Below, piece after piece: positions 1-6,714 of a stretch of DNA of 7,438 nt. Source of the stretch: Pseudomonadota bacterium (lineage in GTDB: Bacteria > Pseudomonadota > Gammaproteobacteria > Steroidobacterales > Steroidobacteraceae). Position 1 is the first letter of the stretch, and each line of letters begins with the position of its first letter. The notes beneath the pieces were generated by a model, which made no database searches, was not told the DNA's origin, and saw nothing but the letters and a program-made list of their open reading frames with translations. The DNA lies in contig JAKBBE010000132.1 of the NCBI GenBank assembly GCA_021826035.1, positions 1 to 7,438 on the forward strand, given 5' to 3'. Both the position numbers and the translations under genes were made by a program.

Positions 1-635
1 GCGTCACTCGCTTGCAGTGAGATGCTGGTCGTGCCGGCGAGCTGATGGGTCAGCTGGGCTCCACCCATCAGGGTCTGCGAGTCATACGGCGAGCGCTGAT
101 AGGTGCTGCGCGCGTACTCGCCGTACACCGTGAACCGATTGGTGAGTCCGAAATTCAGGTTCAGGAACGGTCCGGTGGTGACGTAATTCACCGTCTGAAG
201 GTTCTGTGGGGTCGGCGCGCCGAGCGGATTCGCCTCACCCTCGTTGAAACTGTCGTTCAGCATCCACTGCAGCGGATCGGTGGGCTTGCCCCACAGCGCG
301 CTGCCGTTGAAGTTCCCGTAGAAACTTCCGCTGAACGAATTGCGGATGTATTGCACCCGATCGATGTTGCCCAGGAGGTTCAGGCTCAACCGACCCGTGC
401 GGACGTAATCCATGTCGAGCCCGACGATACCGATGCCATCCCCGCTGTGCTGACTATTGCTGAGGGTCGCGTTGTCGGTGTACGAGAGCCCCGCGAGCGC
501 ATCGATGTACCCGGTGGAAAGCGGGCCGGTTCCGAAGGACCCGGGCTGCGCCATCCCCGGAAACTGTTGTCCGTACGCCAGCACCGGCAAGGCCAGCGGA
601 GCGAGGAGTAGGATGCGCGTGATCGTTTTCACCAT
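1..635 (-). CDS. TIGR03016-type PEP-CTERM-associated outer-membrane beta-barrel protein (3' end outside window)
   Basis: An open frame starts at ATG 635 and runs off the left edge, showing 211 residues. The N-terminus MVKTITRILLLAPLALPVLA is a Sec signal peptide, with cleavage near residue 20-22 (VLA or AYG). The mature part alternates polar and hydrophobic residues and is rich in Asn, Gly, Tyr and Ser, as in transmembrane beta-strands. Recognisable pieces are AGLSYTDNATLSNS and NLQTVNYVTTGPFLNLNFGL, which resemble the TIGR03016 family of outer-membrane proteins found beside exosortase A genes. The role of that family is not established; a porin for the polysaccharide is plausible. The gene begins 70 bp after the kinase stop, with a modest GGTGG sequence ahead of its ATG, and is probably in the same operon. 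The family match is by eye from the N-terminal portion only, and the full length cannot be judged. Confidence 0.85.
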   Translation of the reverse strand, partial: MVKTITRILLLAPLALPVLAYGQQFPGMAQPGSFGTGPLSTGYIDALAGLSYTDNATLSNSQHSGDGIGIVGLDMDYVRTGRLSLNLLGNIDRVQYIRNSFSGSFYGNFNGSALWGKPTDPLQWMLNDSFNEGEANPLGAPTPQNLQTVNYVTTGPFLNLNFGLTNRFTVYGEYARSTYQRSPYDSQTLMGGAQLTHQLAGTTSISLQASD

Positions 636-705
636 GATCCACCGTGTACAGGCGGGCGCTGCTGCACACTGTCCGCGCTTCGCCGCTGATGAAGGCTGCT
701 GCGCA
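636..705 (-). other. 70-bp gap between the kinase and beta-barrel genes
   Basis: This GC-rich spacer ends in a modest ribosome binding sequence (GGTGGATC before ATG 635). It has no strong hairpin with a T-run and no clear promoter. A GCAGCAGC motif occurs twice, which looks incidental. Co-transcription of the two flanking genes is likely. Confidence 0.4.
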
Positions 706-1596
706 TTAGTCGCCCCCTGGGGCGCCAGCGCGGTCGTTGCCGTAGCCGTAATAATAATATGCGGAGTTGACCGACCGTACGCTCTGATTGAGCACGAGCG
801 AGATGGACGGATGTCCCTCGAGGAGCTTCAGTGCATCGAGCAACACCGGCTGTGGCGTAAATTCCGCGCGTACGACCACCACGATCTGCCCGGCCACATG
901 CGAGAGCGTCACCGACTCCGTGGTCTGCAGCAGCGGGGGGGAGTCGAACACGACCACCCGCTGCGGGTCGTTGGCCCCCAGTTCTCCGGCCAGCTGCTCC
1001 ATGCGGGCGCTGGCGAGCAGTTCGGTTGCCTCCTCGGAGCCGGTACCGGCCGCCAGGAACGACAGCGTCGGCAGGTCCGTCGGGCAAATCAGAGACTCGA
1101 CGTCCACGGCGGGATCGCGCAGTGCATCGAGCAGCCCCGAAGCATCACCTCTTCCGAGCACGTGACTCAATTGGGGCTTGGCCACATCGGCGTCGACCAG
1201 GAGCACGCGCAGATCCTTCTCCAAGGCCATGCTCAGCGCGAGGTTCACGGCCGTGAACGTCTTGCCCTCCCCCGACATGGCACTGGCAATCATGACCAGA
1301 TAGCCCTTCGGGGCGCGGGGCGCACCGCGCCCGATCGCTCGGGCGATGATCGGTTGCTTGATCTTGCGGTATTGACGAACCAGCACCTGCAGGTCTTCCT
1401 GCGGCGCCAGCAGTCCGGCCGCCCGTAGCGTCCCTCGCTCGATCGGGACCATGGGTCCGTGCGCATGCGCGGGCGGAGTTCTGAGCCCCTCCCCCTCGGA
1501 ACGCGCGCTCGGCCGCTGGGCCGCCTCAGCCGGAGCCCCGCTCGCCGCGCGCCCCGACTCCTGCAGCTTGCGGAGTGCCTTTTCGACGAGGCTCAT
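706..1596 (-). CDS. XrtA-associated tyrosine autokinase (BY-kinase)
   Basis: This 296-residue cytoplasmic bacterial tyrosine kinase matches the XrtA-associated family TIGR03018. The start MSLVEKALRKLQ is the characteristic N-terminus of that family. A variable Ala/Pro-rich linker (about 15-60) leads into the P-loop domain: Walker A at 104-113 (ASAMSGEGKT), Walker A' at 131-137 (VLLVDAD) and Walker B at 214-221 (VVVFDSPP). The C-terminus carries the tyrosine cluster YYYYGYG (280-286), the expected site of autophosphorylation in this class. Cycling between phosphorylated and unphosphorylated states is known to control capsule and EPS polymerisation in related systems. The cognate membrane activator should be the chain-length protein encoded just upstream, whose stop codon overlaps this start (ATGA, 1596-1593). 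The stop is TAA at 708-706. All core motifs are intact. Confidence 0.94.
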   Translation of the reverse strand: MSLVEKALRKLQESGRAASGAPAEAAQRPSARSEGEGLRTPPAHAHGPMVPIERGTLRAAGLLAPQEDLQVLVRQYRKIKQPIIARAIGRGAPRAPKGYLVMIASAMSGEGKTFTAVNLALSMALEKDLRVLLVDADVAKPQLSHVLGRGDASGLLDALRDPAVDVESLICPTDLPTLSFLAAGTGSEEATELLASARMEQLAGELGANDPQRVVVFDSPPLLQTTESVTLSHVAGQIVVVVRAEFTPQPVLLDALKLLEGHPSISLVLNQSVRSVNSAYYYYGYGNDRAGAPGGD

Positions 1597-3209
1597 GTGC
1601 GCAGGCCTCCCACCAGATTCGAAATATGCGTGTTCAACACGAGCACCGCCAACCCGAGGAGCACCAGACCGACCGTACCGCAAGCATATAGCACCGTGCT
1701 GCGGTGCCGTTCCGCGCGGCGCCGGTCCGCCCAGGCCATGCTGACGGCGCCCAGCACCGTCAAACCCGTTACCGCTGCCAGCTGCCGGGTGCTGACGAAT
1801 GCCGGCTGCAGCATGTGCAGCAGATAGGCCACACCCAATCCTGCGCCCAATGCCGCGATCAACGACACGATGATCAGACGCGGCCGTTTCGGGGCGACCG
1901 GCGTGTACTGCGCCATCGGTGGATCGATGACCTGGAATTTCACCGTGCCGGTGGATGCGGCCTGCTGGCCCAGCCGCGTGCTGTCCAGTCTTCCGAGGAG
2001 CGCGTTGTACTGCTTCTTCGTCACCGTATAATTGCGCATCAGATCGGCGTATTGGGCCTGCACCTGAGGCGCGACCTGCATCTGCGCTTTCAGCTGCGCG
2101 ATCCGCTGGCGCTGATCGGCGATTTGCTGCTGAAGCGACGCAATCGTCACTTGCTGGGCATTGTATTTCTCCTCCAGCCGCTGGTAGACCGGATTGGCGG
2201 TGAGCCCGAGCGCCGAGGCCGCACTCACATCGCCGTGCTGGGCCGCCGCCATCTGCTTCTTTTCCCGGGTCTTTAGCTCTTTGAGGGTTTCGCGCAGGGC
2301 GATGACATCCGGATACTTGTCCGTGTACTGCAGCAGCATCTGGGCCAGGCGCTGCTCGTCCTGCTGGATCTGTTGCTCGGTATCGAGCGCCGCGCCACTG
2401 AGCGGCGCGCTCGTCGGCCCACCCGTCGTGTACTGCTGCCCGGTGTGCAGCTCGCGCGCCAGGGCGTCCCCTTCACGCTGGGCGACGAAGAGATTCTGCT
2501 GCAGCGTCGTTAAGCTCTGCTGATCGCTCTGCAGGCGCGAGAAATAATCGCCCTGATCGCTCGGCAACAATCCGATGTTGCGCTTCTTGAAGTTCGCGAG
2601 CTTCTGCTCGGTCGCGGAGAGCTTTTGGCCATATTGCGAAATCTGCTGATTCAGGAACTGTACGGCCTCCTGCGAGCCCTGGTTCTTGTCGAGCAGCGTG
2701 CCTTCCACGAAGGTATTGAGCAGTGTATTGACCACCTGCACGGCGCGCGCGCGATCCGGATCCTTGTAGGTGATCGTGAACAGCGCCGCCGAACCCCGCC
2801 CCGGCGCAAACTGACCCGTGATGTCCAAGTTCTTACGCAGCTTGTCGATGACGAGCTGCTGTTGGGCGCTGGTCAGCGCGCCGGCCATGAGATTGGTGCC
2901 GTTGGCCACTTTCTGCAGTTCCGGGGTGCCCAGAATGGCCTCGCGCACCCGCTCGATCTGGTTCTCGACGTTGTCGGCGAGTCCAATCCCGCGCGTCGCC
3001 TGACTCAGCGTGGTGCCGGTGTCGACAAAGACCCGCGCCTTGGCCTCATAGGTATTGGGGATCAGGAAGATGACTGTCCAGAGCGCGATAGCGACACCCC
3101 AGGCCACGAACAGGGCCACCCACTTGAACCGCCAGGCGCCACGCAGTTGGTCGAGCAACTCCTCGACCGTGGCGTGAATCGTCGGTTTCTGGTCGGGCGC
3201 AGTCGGCAT
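1593..3209 (-). CDS. XrtA-system polysaccharide chain-length determinant (Wzz-like)
   Basis: This 538-residue inner-membrane protein of the polysaccharide co-polymerase (Wzz) type fits the XrtA-system family TIGR03007. It is expected to set the length of the exported polymer and to partner the kinase encoded next. An N-terminal Wzz domain contains TM1 (about 29-50), followed by YEAKARVFVDT. A long periplasmic part rich in Gln and coiled-coil heptads spans about 170-420. The proline-rich DPPMAQYTPVAPKRP (429-443) precedes TM2 (about 444-465). A short basic loop (DRRRAERHR, 495-503) and a third hydrophobic segment (about 506-526) close the protein. The third helix and the TGLTVLGAVSMAW stretch are typical of this family. 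There is no kinase domain, unlike in Wzc. The start ATG 3209 lies 14 bp after the export gene's stop, with AGG upstream. The stop TGA overlaps the kinase ATG. Confidence 0.92.
   Translation of the reverse strand: MPTAPDQKPTIHATVEELLDQLRGAWRFKWVALFVAWGVAIALWTVIFLIPNTYEAKARVFVDTGTTLSQATRGIGLADNVENQIERVREAILGTPELQKVANGTNLMAGALTSAQQQLVIDKLRKNLDITGQFAPGRGSAALFTITYKDPDRARAVQVVNTLLNTFVEGTLLDKNQGSQEAVQFLNQQISQYGQKLSATEQKLANFKKRNIGLLPSDQGDYFSRLQSDQQSLTTLQQNLFVAQREGDALARELHTGQQYTTGGPTSAPLSGAALDTEQQIQQDEQRLAQMLLQYTDKYPDVIALRETLKELKTREKKQMAAAQHGDVSAASALGLTANPVYQRLEEKYNAQQVTIASLQQQIADQRQRIAQLKAQMQVAPQVQAQYADLMRNYTVTKKQYNALLGRLDSTRLGQQAASTGTVKFQVIDPPMAQYTPVAPKRPRLIIVSLIAALGAGLGVAYLLHMLQPAFVSTRQLAAVTGLTVLGAVSMAWADRRRAERHRSTVLYACGTVGLVLLGLAVLVLNTHISNLVGGLRT
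1603..1610 (-). promoter_or_regulatory. Ribosome binding site of the tyrosine autokinase gene
   Basis: The minus strand reads TGGGAGGCCTGCGCAC just before the ATG at 1596. Its GGGAGG core lies about nine bases upstream of the start, inside the last codons of the chain-length gene. It supports the ATG at 1596 (MSLVEKALRKLQ) over the longer open frame starting at 1683. Confidence 0.7.
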
Positions 3210-3223
3210 GAAAATGACCTGAT

Positions 3224-3850
3224 CTAGAAGAGGGATTCGGGGACGACCAGCACATCACCCGGATGCACTGGGTAGTTCTGCGACAGCTCGCCCTTGTTGA
3301 GGAGGTCCGACAGGTGCACGTGGATCACGGTGACGTGGCCATCCACCTGCCGCTCGAGCTTCGCGTCATTGCCCGCCGCATAGGGGGTGAGTCCGCCGGC
3401 GGCCAGGACCACATCGAGCACACGCATGCCCTCGTGATAGGGAATGGACTCCGGGTGCACCACCTGGCCAATCACCTGCACCTGGCTCAGCACGCTGAGT
3501 GCCTGATTGACGATGACCGTCACCCTCGGATGACGGATGTATTGGCTCAGCGCCTTGTCCAAGTCCTCGGACAGCTGTACGGGCGTCTTGCCCGCGGCCA
3601 TCATATTGGCGATGAGCGGCGTTGAGATCCGCCCGTCCGGGCGCACCGGGACCGCTTTCTGCGACAGGTCCGGATTCTGCCAGACGAAGATGTCGAGCAC
3701 GTCACCGGGGCCAATCACGTAGTTCTTGGCCTCCTGGGGCGTGAGGGGTGCCTTCGCCGCCGGCGGGGCGGCGAAGGCGGGCAGCACGACGCTGAGGGCA
3801 AGCACAACGCCGAGCGCCCAACCGGAAAAACGGGACAGGGATCGCACCAT
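3224..3850 (-). CDS. XrtA-system polysaccharide export protein (OPX, Poly_export/SLBB)
   Basis: This is a 208-residue periplasmic export protein of the Wza/OPX superfamily, matching the short XrtA-system type (TIGR03027). A Sec signal peptide covers residues 1-27 (cleavage AFA|AP). There is no lipobox cysteine, so it is probably not acylated. The Poly_export domain runs from about 43 to 115, with YVIGPGDVLDIFVW and RPDGRISTPLI. An SLBB-like domain follows from about 123 (VQVIGQVVHPES), and the protein closes with HPGDVLVVPESLF. It is much shorter than E. coli Wza (about 380 residues) and ends right after the SLBB-like domain, without the C-terminal helix that forms Wza's outer-membrane pore. 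The start at ATG 3850 follows a 68-bp gap after prsT and has only a weak ribosome binding site. The stop is TAG at 3226-3224, 14 bp before the chain-length gene. A 12-bp perfect inverted repeat covers the codons around the cleavage site. Confidence 0.92.
   Translation of the reverse strand: MVRSLSRFSGWALGVVLALSVVLPAFAAPPAAKAPLTPQEAKNYVIGPGDVLDIFVWQNPDLSQKAVPVRPDGRISTPLIANMMAAGKTPVQLSEDLDKALSQYIRHPRVTVIVNQALSVLSQVQVIGQVVHPESIPYHEGMRVLDVVLAAGGLTPYAAGNDAKLERQVDGHVTVIHVHLSDLLNKGELSQNYPVHPGDVLVVPESLF
3750..3778 (-). repeat. Perfect 12-bp inverted repeat (stem-loop) inside the export gene
   Basis: The arms are GCCTTCGCCGCC (3750-3761) and GGCGGCGAAGGC (3767-3778), exact reverse complements around a 5-base loop. 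In the mRNA the hairpin occupies about nucleotides 73-101 of the export gene and covers codons 25-34, across the predicted signal peptidase site. No T-run follows on the transcribed strand, so it is not an intrinsic terminator. The repeat is certain; any function is unproven, because GC-rich Ala/Pro codons make such repeats likelier. Confidence 0.75.
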
Positions 3851-3918
3851 AATTCGAGCCTATCTCAAAAAAGTCCTGAGGTCTGTGGGCCAGGTCGCAC
3901 GCCCTCGGCCGCCCCGTT
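3851..3918 (-). other. 68-bp gap between prsT and the export gene
   Basis: This is one of only two real intergenic spaces in the window. On the minus strand it includes CTCAGGACTTTTTTGAG, a four-base complementary stem with a T-rich loop that is too weak for an intrinsic terminator. I see no convincing -35/-10 pair or sigma-54 site, so read-through from prsT is the simplest view. Confidence 0.45.
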
Positions 3919-6714
3919 TCAGCGCGGCTTCAGCGCGGCGAGCAGCTGCTCGGCGGCCTGTCGGGACGTAAAGACGGTCGTGCCGGAGAGCGCCTGGGTC
4001 AGGACGGTGCGGGCCTTGGCCGGCTGCCCCGCCTTGGCGAGCGCATAGGCGTAGTGATACGCGATGTCCGGGTCATGCGGCGCCAGCTGGGTCGCGTGCT
4101 CGAGGTACGGCAGCGCCTGTCGGCTCTGCCCCCGCCGAGCGAGGATCCAGCCGAGCGTATCGGCCACGCTCGGGGCCTGAGGAGCGAGTTTGTACGCCCG
4201 CTCGGCATAGCCCAAGGCGTGCGGGCGGCCCAGATGACCGAGCGCCCAGGCGAGATTGTTCAGCGCCACGACATCATTCGGTGCCGCGGCGATCGCCTGC
4301 TGATACTCGCCAATCGCCTGCGGTAGCGCCTTGCGCACGGTCAGATCGTAATCTCCGAGCACGGTGCGCACCTCCCAATCCTTCGGCACGCGCGCCAGCC
4401 ACTGTTCAAGCGGCTGCTCGGGATGCGCCGCATGCGCCGCGACCTCGACTTCGTAGAGCTGCACGGCGAGCAGCGCGCTCGGCCGCAGCCGCTGCGCCGC
4501 GGCGAGGTCCTCCATCGCCGCGGCCGTCTGACCGAGTTTCCCCTCGACCGTGCCCTTCAGGGCCAGAACGCCCGCATTCTGCGGCTGCGCCTTCAGGAGC
4601 GCATCGACGCGCGAGAGCGCGGCCTGAGCCTTGCCTTCGTGCACATCGAGGAGTGCCAGCGCACTCTCGGCCGGCAGCCAATGCGGCTCGGCATGGGCAG
4701 CCTTCTCGAGCGACGCCCGCGCCGCGAGCGGTTGATTCAGGGCCAGTTGCGCCCGCGCGGTATTGAACCAGAACGTGGCATTGTCGGGCGCGAGGTGTGC
4801 GGCCTTCGCGAAGCGCGCGAGCGCTGCGCTGAACTGGTTCGCCTGCATCAACATCCCGCCGGCATTCTCCTCAAGCGCGGCGTTCTTCGGTTGCGTGGCC
4901 ACCGCGGCATCGAGCGCCGCATCGGCCGCCTTCAAGTCATTCTGTGCGAGCGCCACGTGCGCCTGCGCAAACCAGATCGCCGCGGGCGGATGTGCACCGG
5001 CGGCCGCAAGCACCGAGCGGGCCTGCGGGAAGTTGCGCTCGCGGAAATACACATCGGCCAGCGCGAGACGGACTGGAAGCGCCTGCGGGTGGGCGCTGAG
5101 CACGGCCTCAAGGCGCCCGATGGCCGCCTGGGGCTGGCCCATGGCCTGCTCGATGCCGGCCAGATCGATCAGCGAGCCGACATCGCCCGGATCGGCCGCG
5201 AGTGCCCGAGTCAGCAGCGCGCGGGCCGCCTGCGGCTGGCCGCGCTGCACATCGAACGCCGCCGCAAGATTGAGCACCGCCGGATTCTTCGGCTGTGCGG
5301 TGACCAGCCGCGCCATCTCGGCACCGGCGGCACCGACACCGTGCACGGCAGCCACCGCGTCGATCAGCATGCGATCACGACGGACATCGGCGCTGCCATG
5401 AGTCTGCTGCAGCAGCGAGAGCGCCTGAGCGGCTTGGCCGCTGCCGAGATAGACCGCGGCGAGATTGAGCTTGGCCGCCTGGTCCTTCGGATGAGCGCGC
5501 ACCACGCCCTCGAGGGCCTGGGCGAGCGCATGCGCATTGCCGGTCCGCTCGGCCGCGGCGCCATAGAGCGAGAGCAGCTGCGGATCGAGCGTCGGGGCGC
5601 TCAGGGCCGGCGTCAGCACCGAGAGTGCACCCTGCGGCTCTCCGAGTTTCAGCTGCACTTGCGCGAGGAGCTTGCGTGCCTCGAGATTATCCGGAGTGCG
5701 CCGCACCACGTCCTGCAGCTGCTCCTGCGCCTGCTCGAGGTCCCCGCGCTGCAACAACGCGGCGCCGAGCAGCATGCGCGCTTGCACGAACGTCGGCGTG
5801 TCGGCCACGACGCGCTCGAGCAGATTGATGCCACCGTTGAGATCGCGATGCGCGAGCTTGAGGCGGGCCGACAGCAAGAGCGTCTCCGGCGCCGTCGGCT
5901 CAAGTGCCGCCAGGCTCGCCTGACTCTGGGCGGCGGCATCGATCTCCCCGAGCGCGAGGCGCGACTCGGTGAGCGCAATCAGTGCGGTGACGCGGTGCAG
6001 CACCGGCTCGGCATGCGCCATCCGCTTCAGCGCCGCGCTCAAATTGTGCTCGGCCGGTCCGAACTGCCCCTGCCACTCATCGATGCGGCCCGCGAGCACC
6101 CGAGGTTCGGGCGACTTCGGATCGAGCCGCACGGCGGTCTGCAGCTGCTGCAGGGCCGCGTCGAGCTTACCCTGCTGGACGAGCGCCTCGGCGCACAGGT
6201 CGCGAGCCTCGGTATCGTTCGGGCGCGCGCTCAACACCGGCTTCAACAGAGCGAGTGCGCCCTCCGCCTGATCGGTCGCGATCAGCGCTTTCGCCTTCAG
6301 GAGCGTGCGTTGCGGTTCCGCGATCTGCAGTTTGTTTTCGGCGAGCGCCGCGAGGAGCGTCTTGGCCTTACCCGTGACCAGCCACACGCGGGCCTGCAAC
6401 AGGTTGACATCGGCGCCGCGGGCGCCGGAGAGAATCGCATGTTCGAGCGAGGCGCTGGCCCCGGTCGGATCGCCGGCGGCAAGTCCGAGCCGCGCCAGCA
6501 GCAGCCAGGCCTGCGCATTGCGCGGCTGCTTCTGCACCACGGCGCGCAGATCGACCGCGGCGCGCTGCCACTGTCCATCGTTCATCTCGCGTTCGGCGCG
6601 GTGCATCCGGTAGGTCGGCGTCAGCAGCGCCCCGCAGCCGGTGAGCGCGAGCGCCGTGAGTACCACGCCCGGTGCGGCCCACGGGACACGCCGGGAGTTC
6701 ATCCTGTTCGTCAT
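3919..6714 (-). CDS. prsT: XrtA/PEP-CTERM system TPR-repeat lipoprotein PrsT
   Basis: This is a 931-residue protein, close to the usual length of the PrsT family (TIGR02917). The N-terminus is a lipoprotein signal: MTNRMNSRR, a hydrophobic stretch, and the lipobox L24-T25-G26-C27. The protein is therefore expected to be lipid-anchored in the envelope. From about residue 40 to the end it is almost entirely tetratricopeptide repeats, roughly twenty, with recurring A-x-x-L-x-x-A and P-x-(N/D) positions. The C-terminus has the family hallmarks NNLAWALGHLG, ADTLGWILARRGQ and ALAKAGQPAKARTVL. PrsT is known only by its association with exosortase A EPS loci. A scaffold role in polysaccharide export, by analogy with TPR proteins such as AlgK, is inference. 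The start ATG overlaps the upstream stop (ATGA, 6714-6711), which suggests translational coupling. No frameshift or missing segment is visible. Confidence 0.93.
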   Translation of the reverse strand: MTNRMNSRRVPWAAPGVVLTALALTGCGALLTPTYRMHRAEREMNDGQWQRAAVDLRAVVQKQPRNAQAWLLLARLGLAAGDPTGASASLEHAILSGARGADVNLLQARVWLVTGKAKTLLAALAENKLQIAEPQRTLLKAKALIATDQAEGALALLKPVLSARPNDTEARDLCAEALVQQGKLDAALQQLQTAVRLDPKSPEPRVLAGRIDEWQGQFGPAEHNLSAALKRMAHAEPVLHRVTALIALTESRLALGEIDAAAQSQASLAALEPTAPETLLLSARLKLAHRDLNGGINLLERVVADTPTFVQARMLLGAALLQRGDLEQAQEQLQDVVRRTPDNLEARKLLAQVQLKLGEPQGALSVLTPALSAPTLDPQLLSLYGAAAERTGNAHALAQALEGVVRAHPKDQAAKLNLAAVYLGSGQAAQALSLLQQTHGSADVRRDRMLIDAVAAVHGVGAAGAEMARLVTAQPKNPAVLNLAAAFDVQRGQPQAARALLTRALAADPGDVGSLIDLAGIEQAMGQPQAAIGRLEAVLSAHPQALPVRLALADVYFRERNFPQARSVLAAAGAHPPAAIWFAQAHVALAQNDLKAADAALDAAVATQPKNAALEENAGGMLMQANQFSAALARFAKAAHLAPDNATFWFNTARAQLALNQPLAARASLEKAAHAEPHWLPAESALALLDVHEGKAQAALSRVDALLKAQPQNAGVLALKGTVEGKLGQTAAAMEDLAAAQRLRPSALLAVQLYEVEVAAHAAHPEQPLEQWLARVPKDWEVRTVLGDYDLTVRKALPQAIGEYQQAIAAAPNDVVALNNLAWALGHLGRPHALGYAERAYKLAPQAPSVADTLGWILARRGQSRQALPYLEHATQLAPHDPDIAYHYAYALAKAGQPAKARTVLTQALSGTTVFTSRQAAEQLLAALKPR

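Noticed and set aside
45..611. A 188-codon plus-strand open frame at the left edge
   Set aside because: The minus strand here encodes a signal peptide and a beta-barrel with family motifs; the plus frame is a shadow.
661..674. GG-N10-GC spacing on the minus strand between the kinase and barrel genes, as in sigma-54 promoters
   Set aside because: Only the GG/GC dinucleotides fit; the surrounding bases do not match TGGCAC and TTGCA, and such spacing is common by chance in GC-rich DNA.
457..1428. A 323-codon open frame on the plus strand opposite the kinase and the start of the barrel gene
   Set aside because: It spans two well-supported minus-strand genes. Its product has low-complexity Arg/Gln/His composition and no domain.
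1597..1683. N-terminal extension of the kinase to 1683
   Set aside because: MSLVEKALRKLQ at 1596 is the known family N-terminus and has a GGGAGG site; the extension overlaps the chain-length gene.
2625..3227. A 200-codon plus-strand open frame opposite the chain-length gene, and similar frames at 1704-2276 and 3263-3625
   Set aside because: All lie opposite intact family members and show no ribosome binding site plus domain combination of their own.
4496..4524. 10-bp perfect inverted repeat (GCCGCGGCGA/TCGCCGCGGC) inside prsT
   Set aside because: It falls on Ala-rich repeat codons (AAAMEDLAAA) where GC-rich complementary runs are expected; no sign of a separate role.
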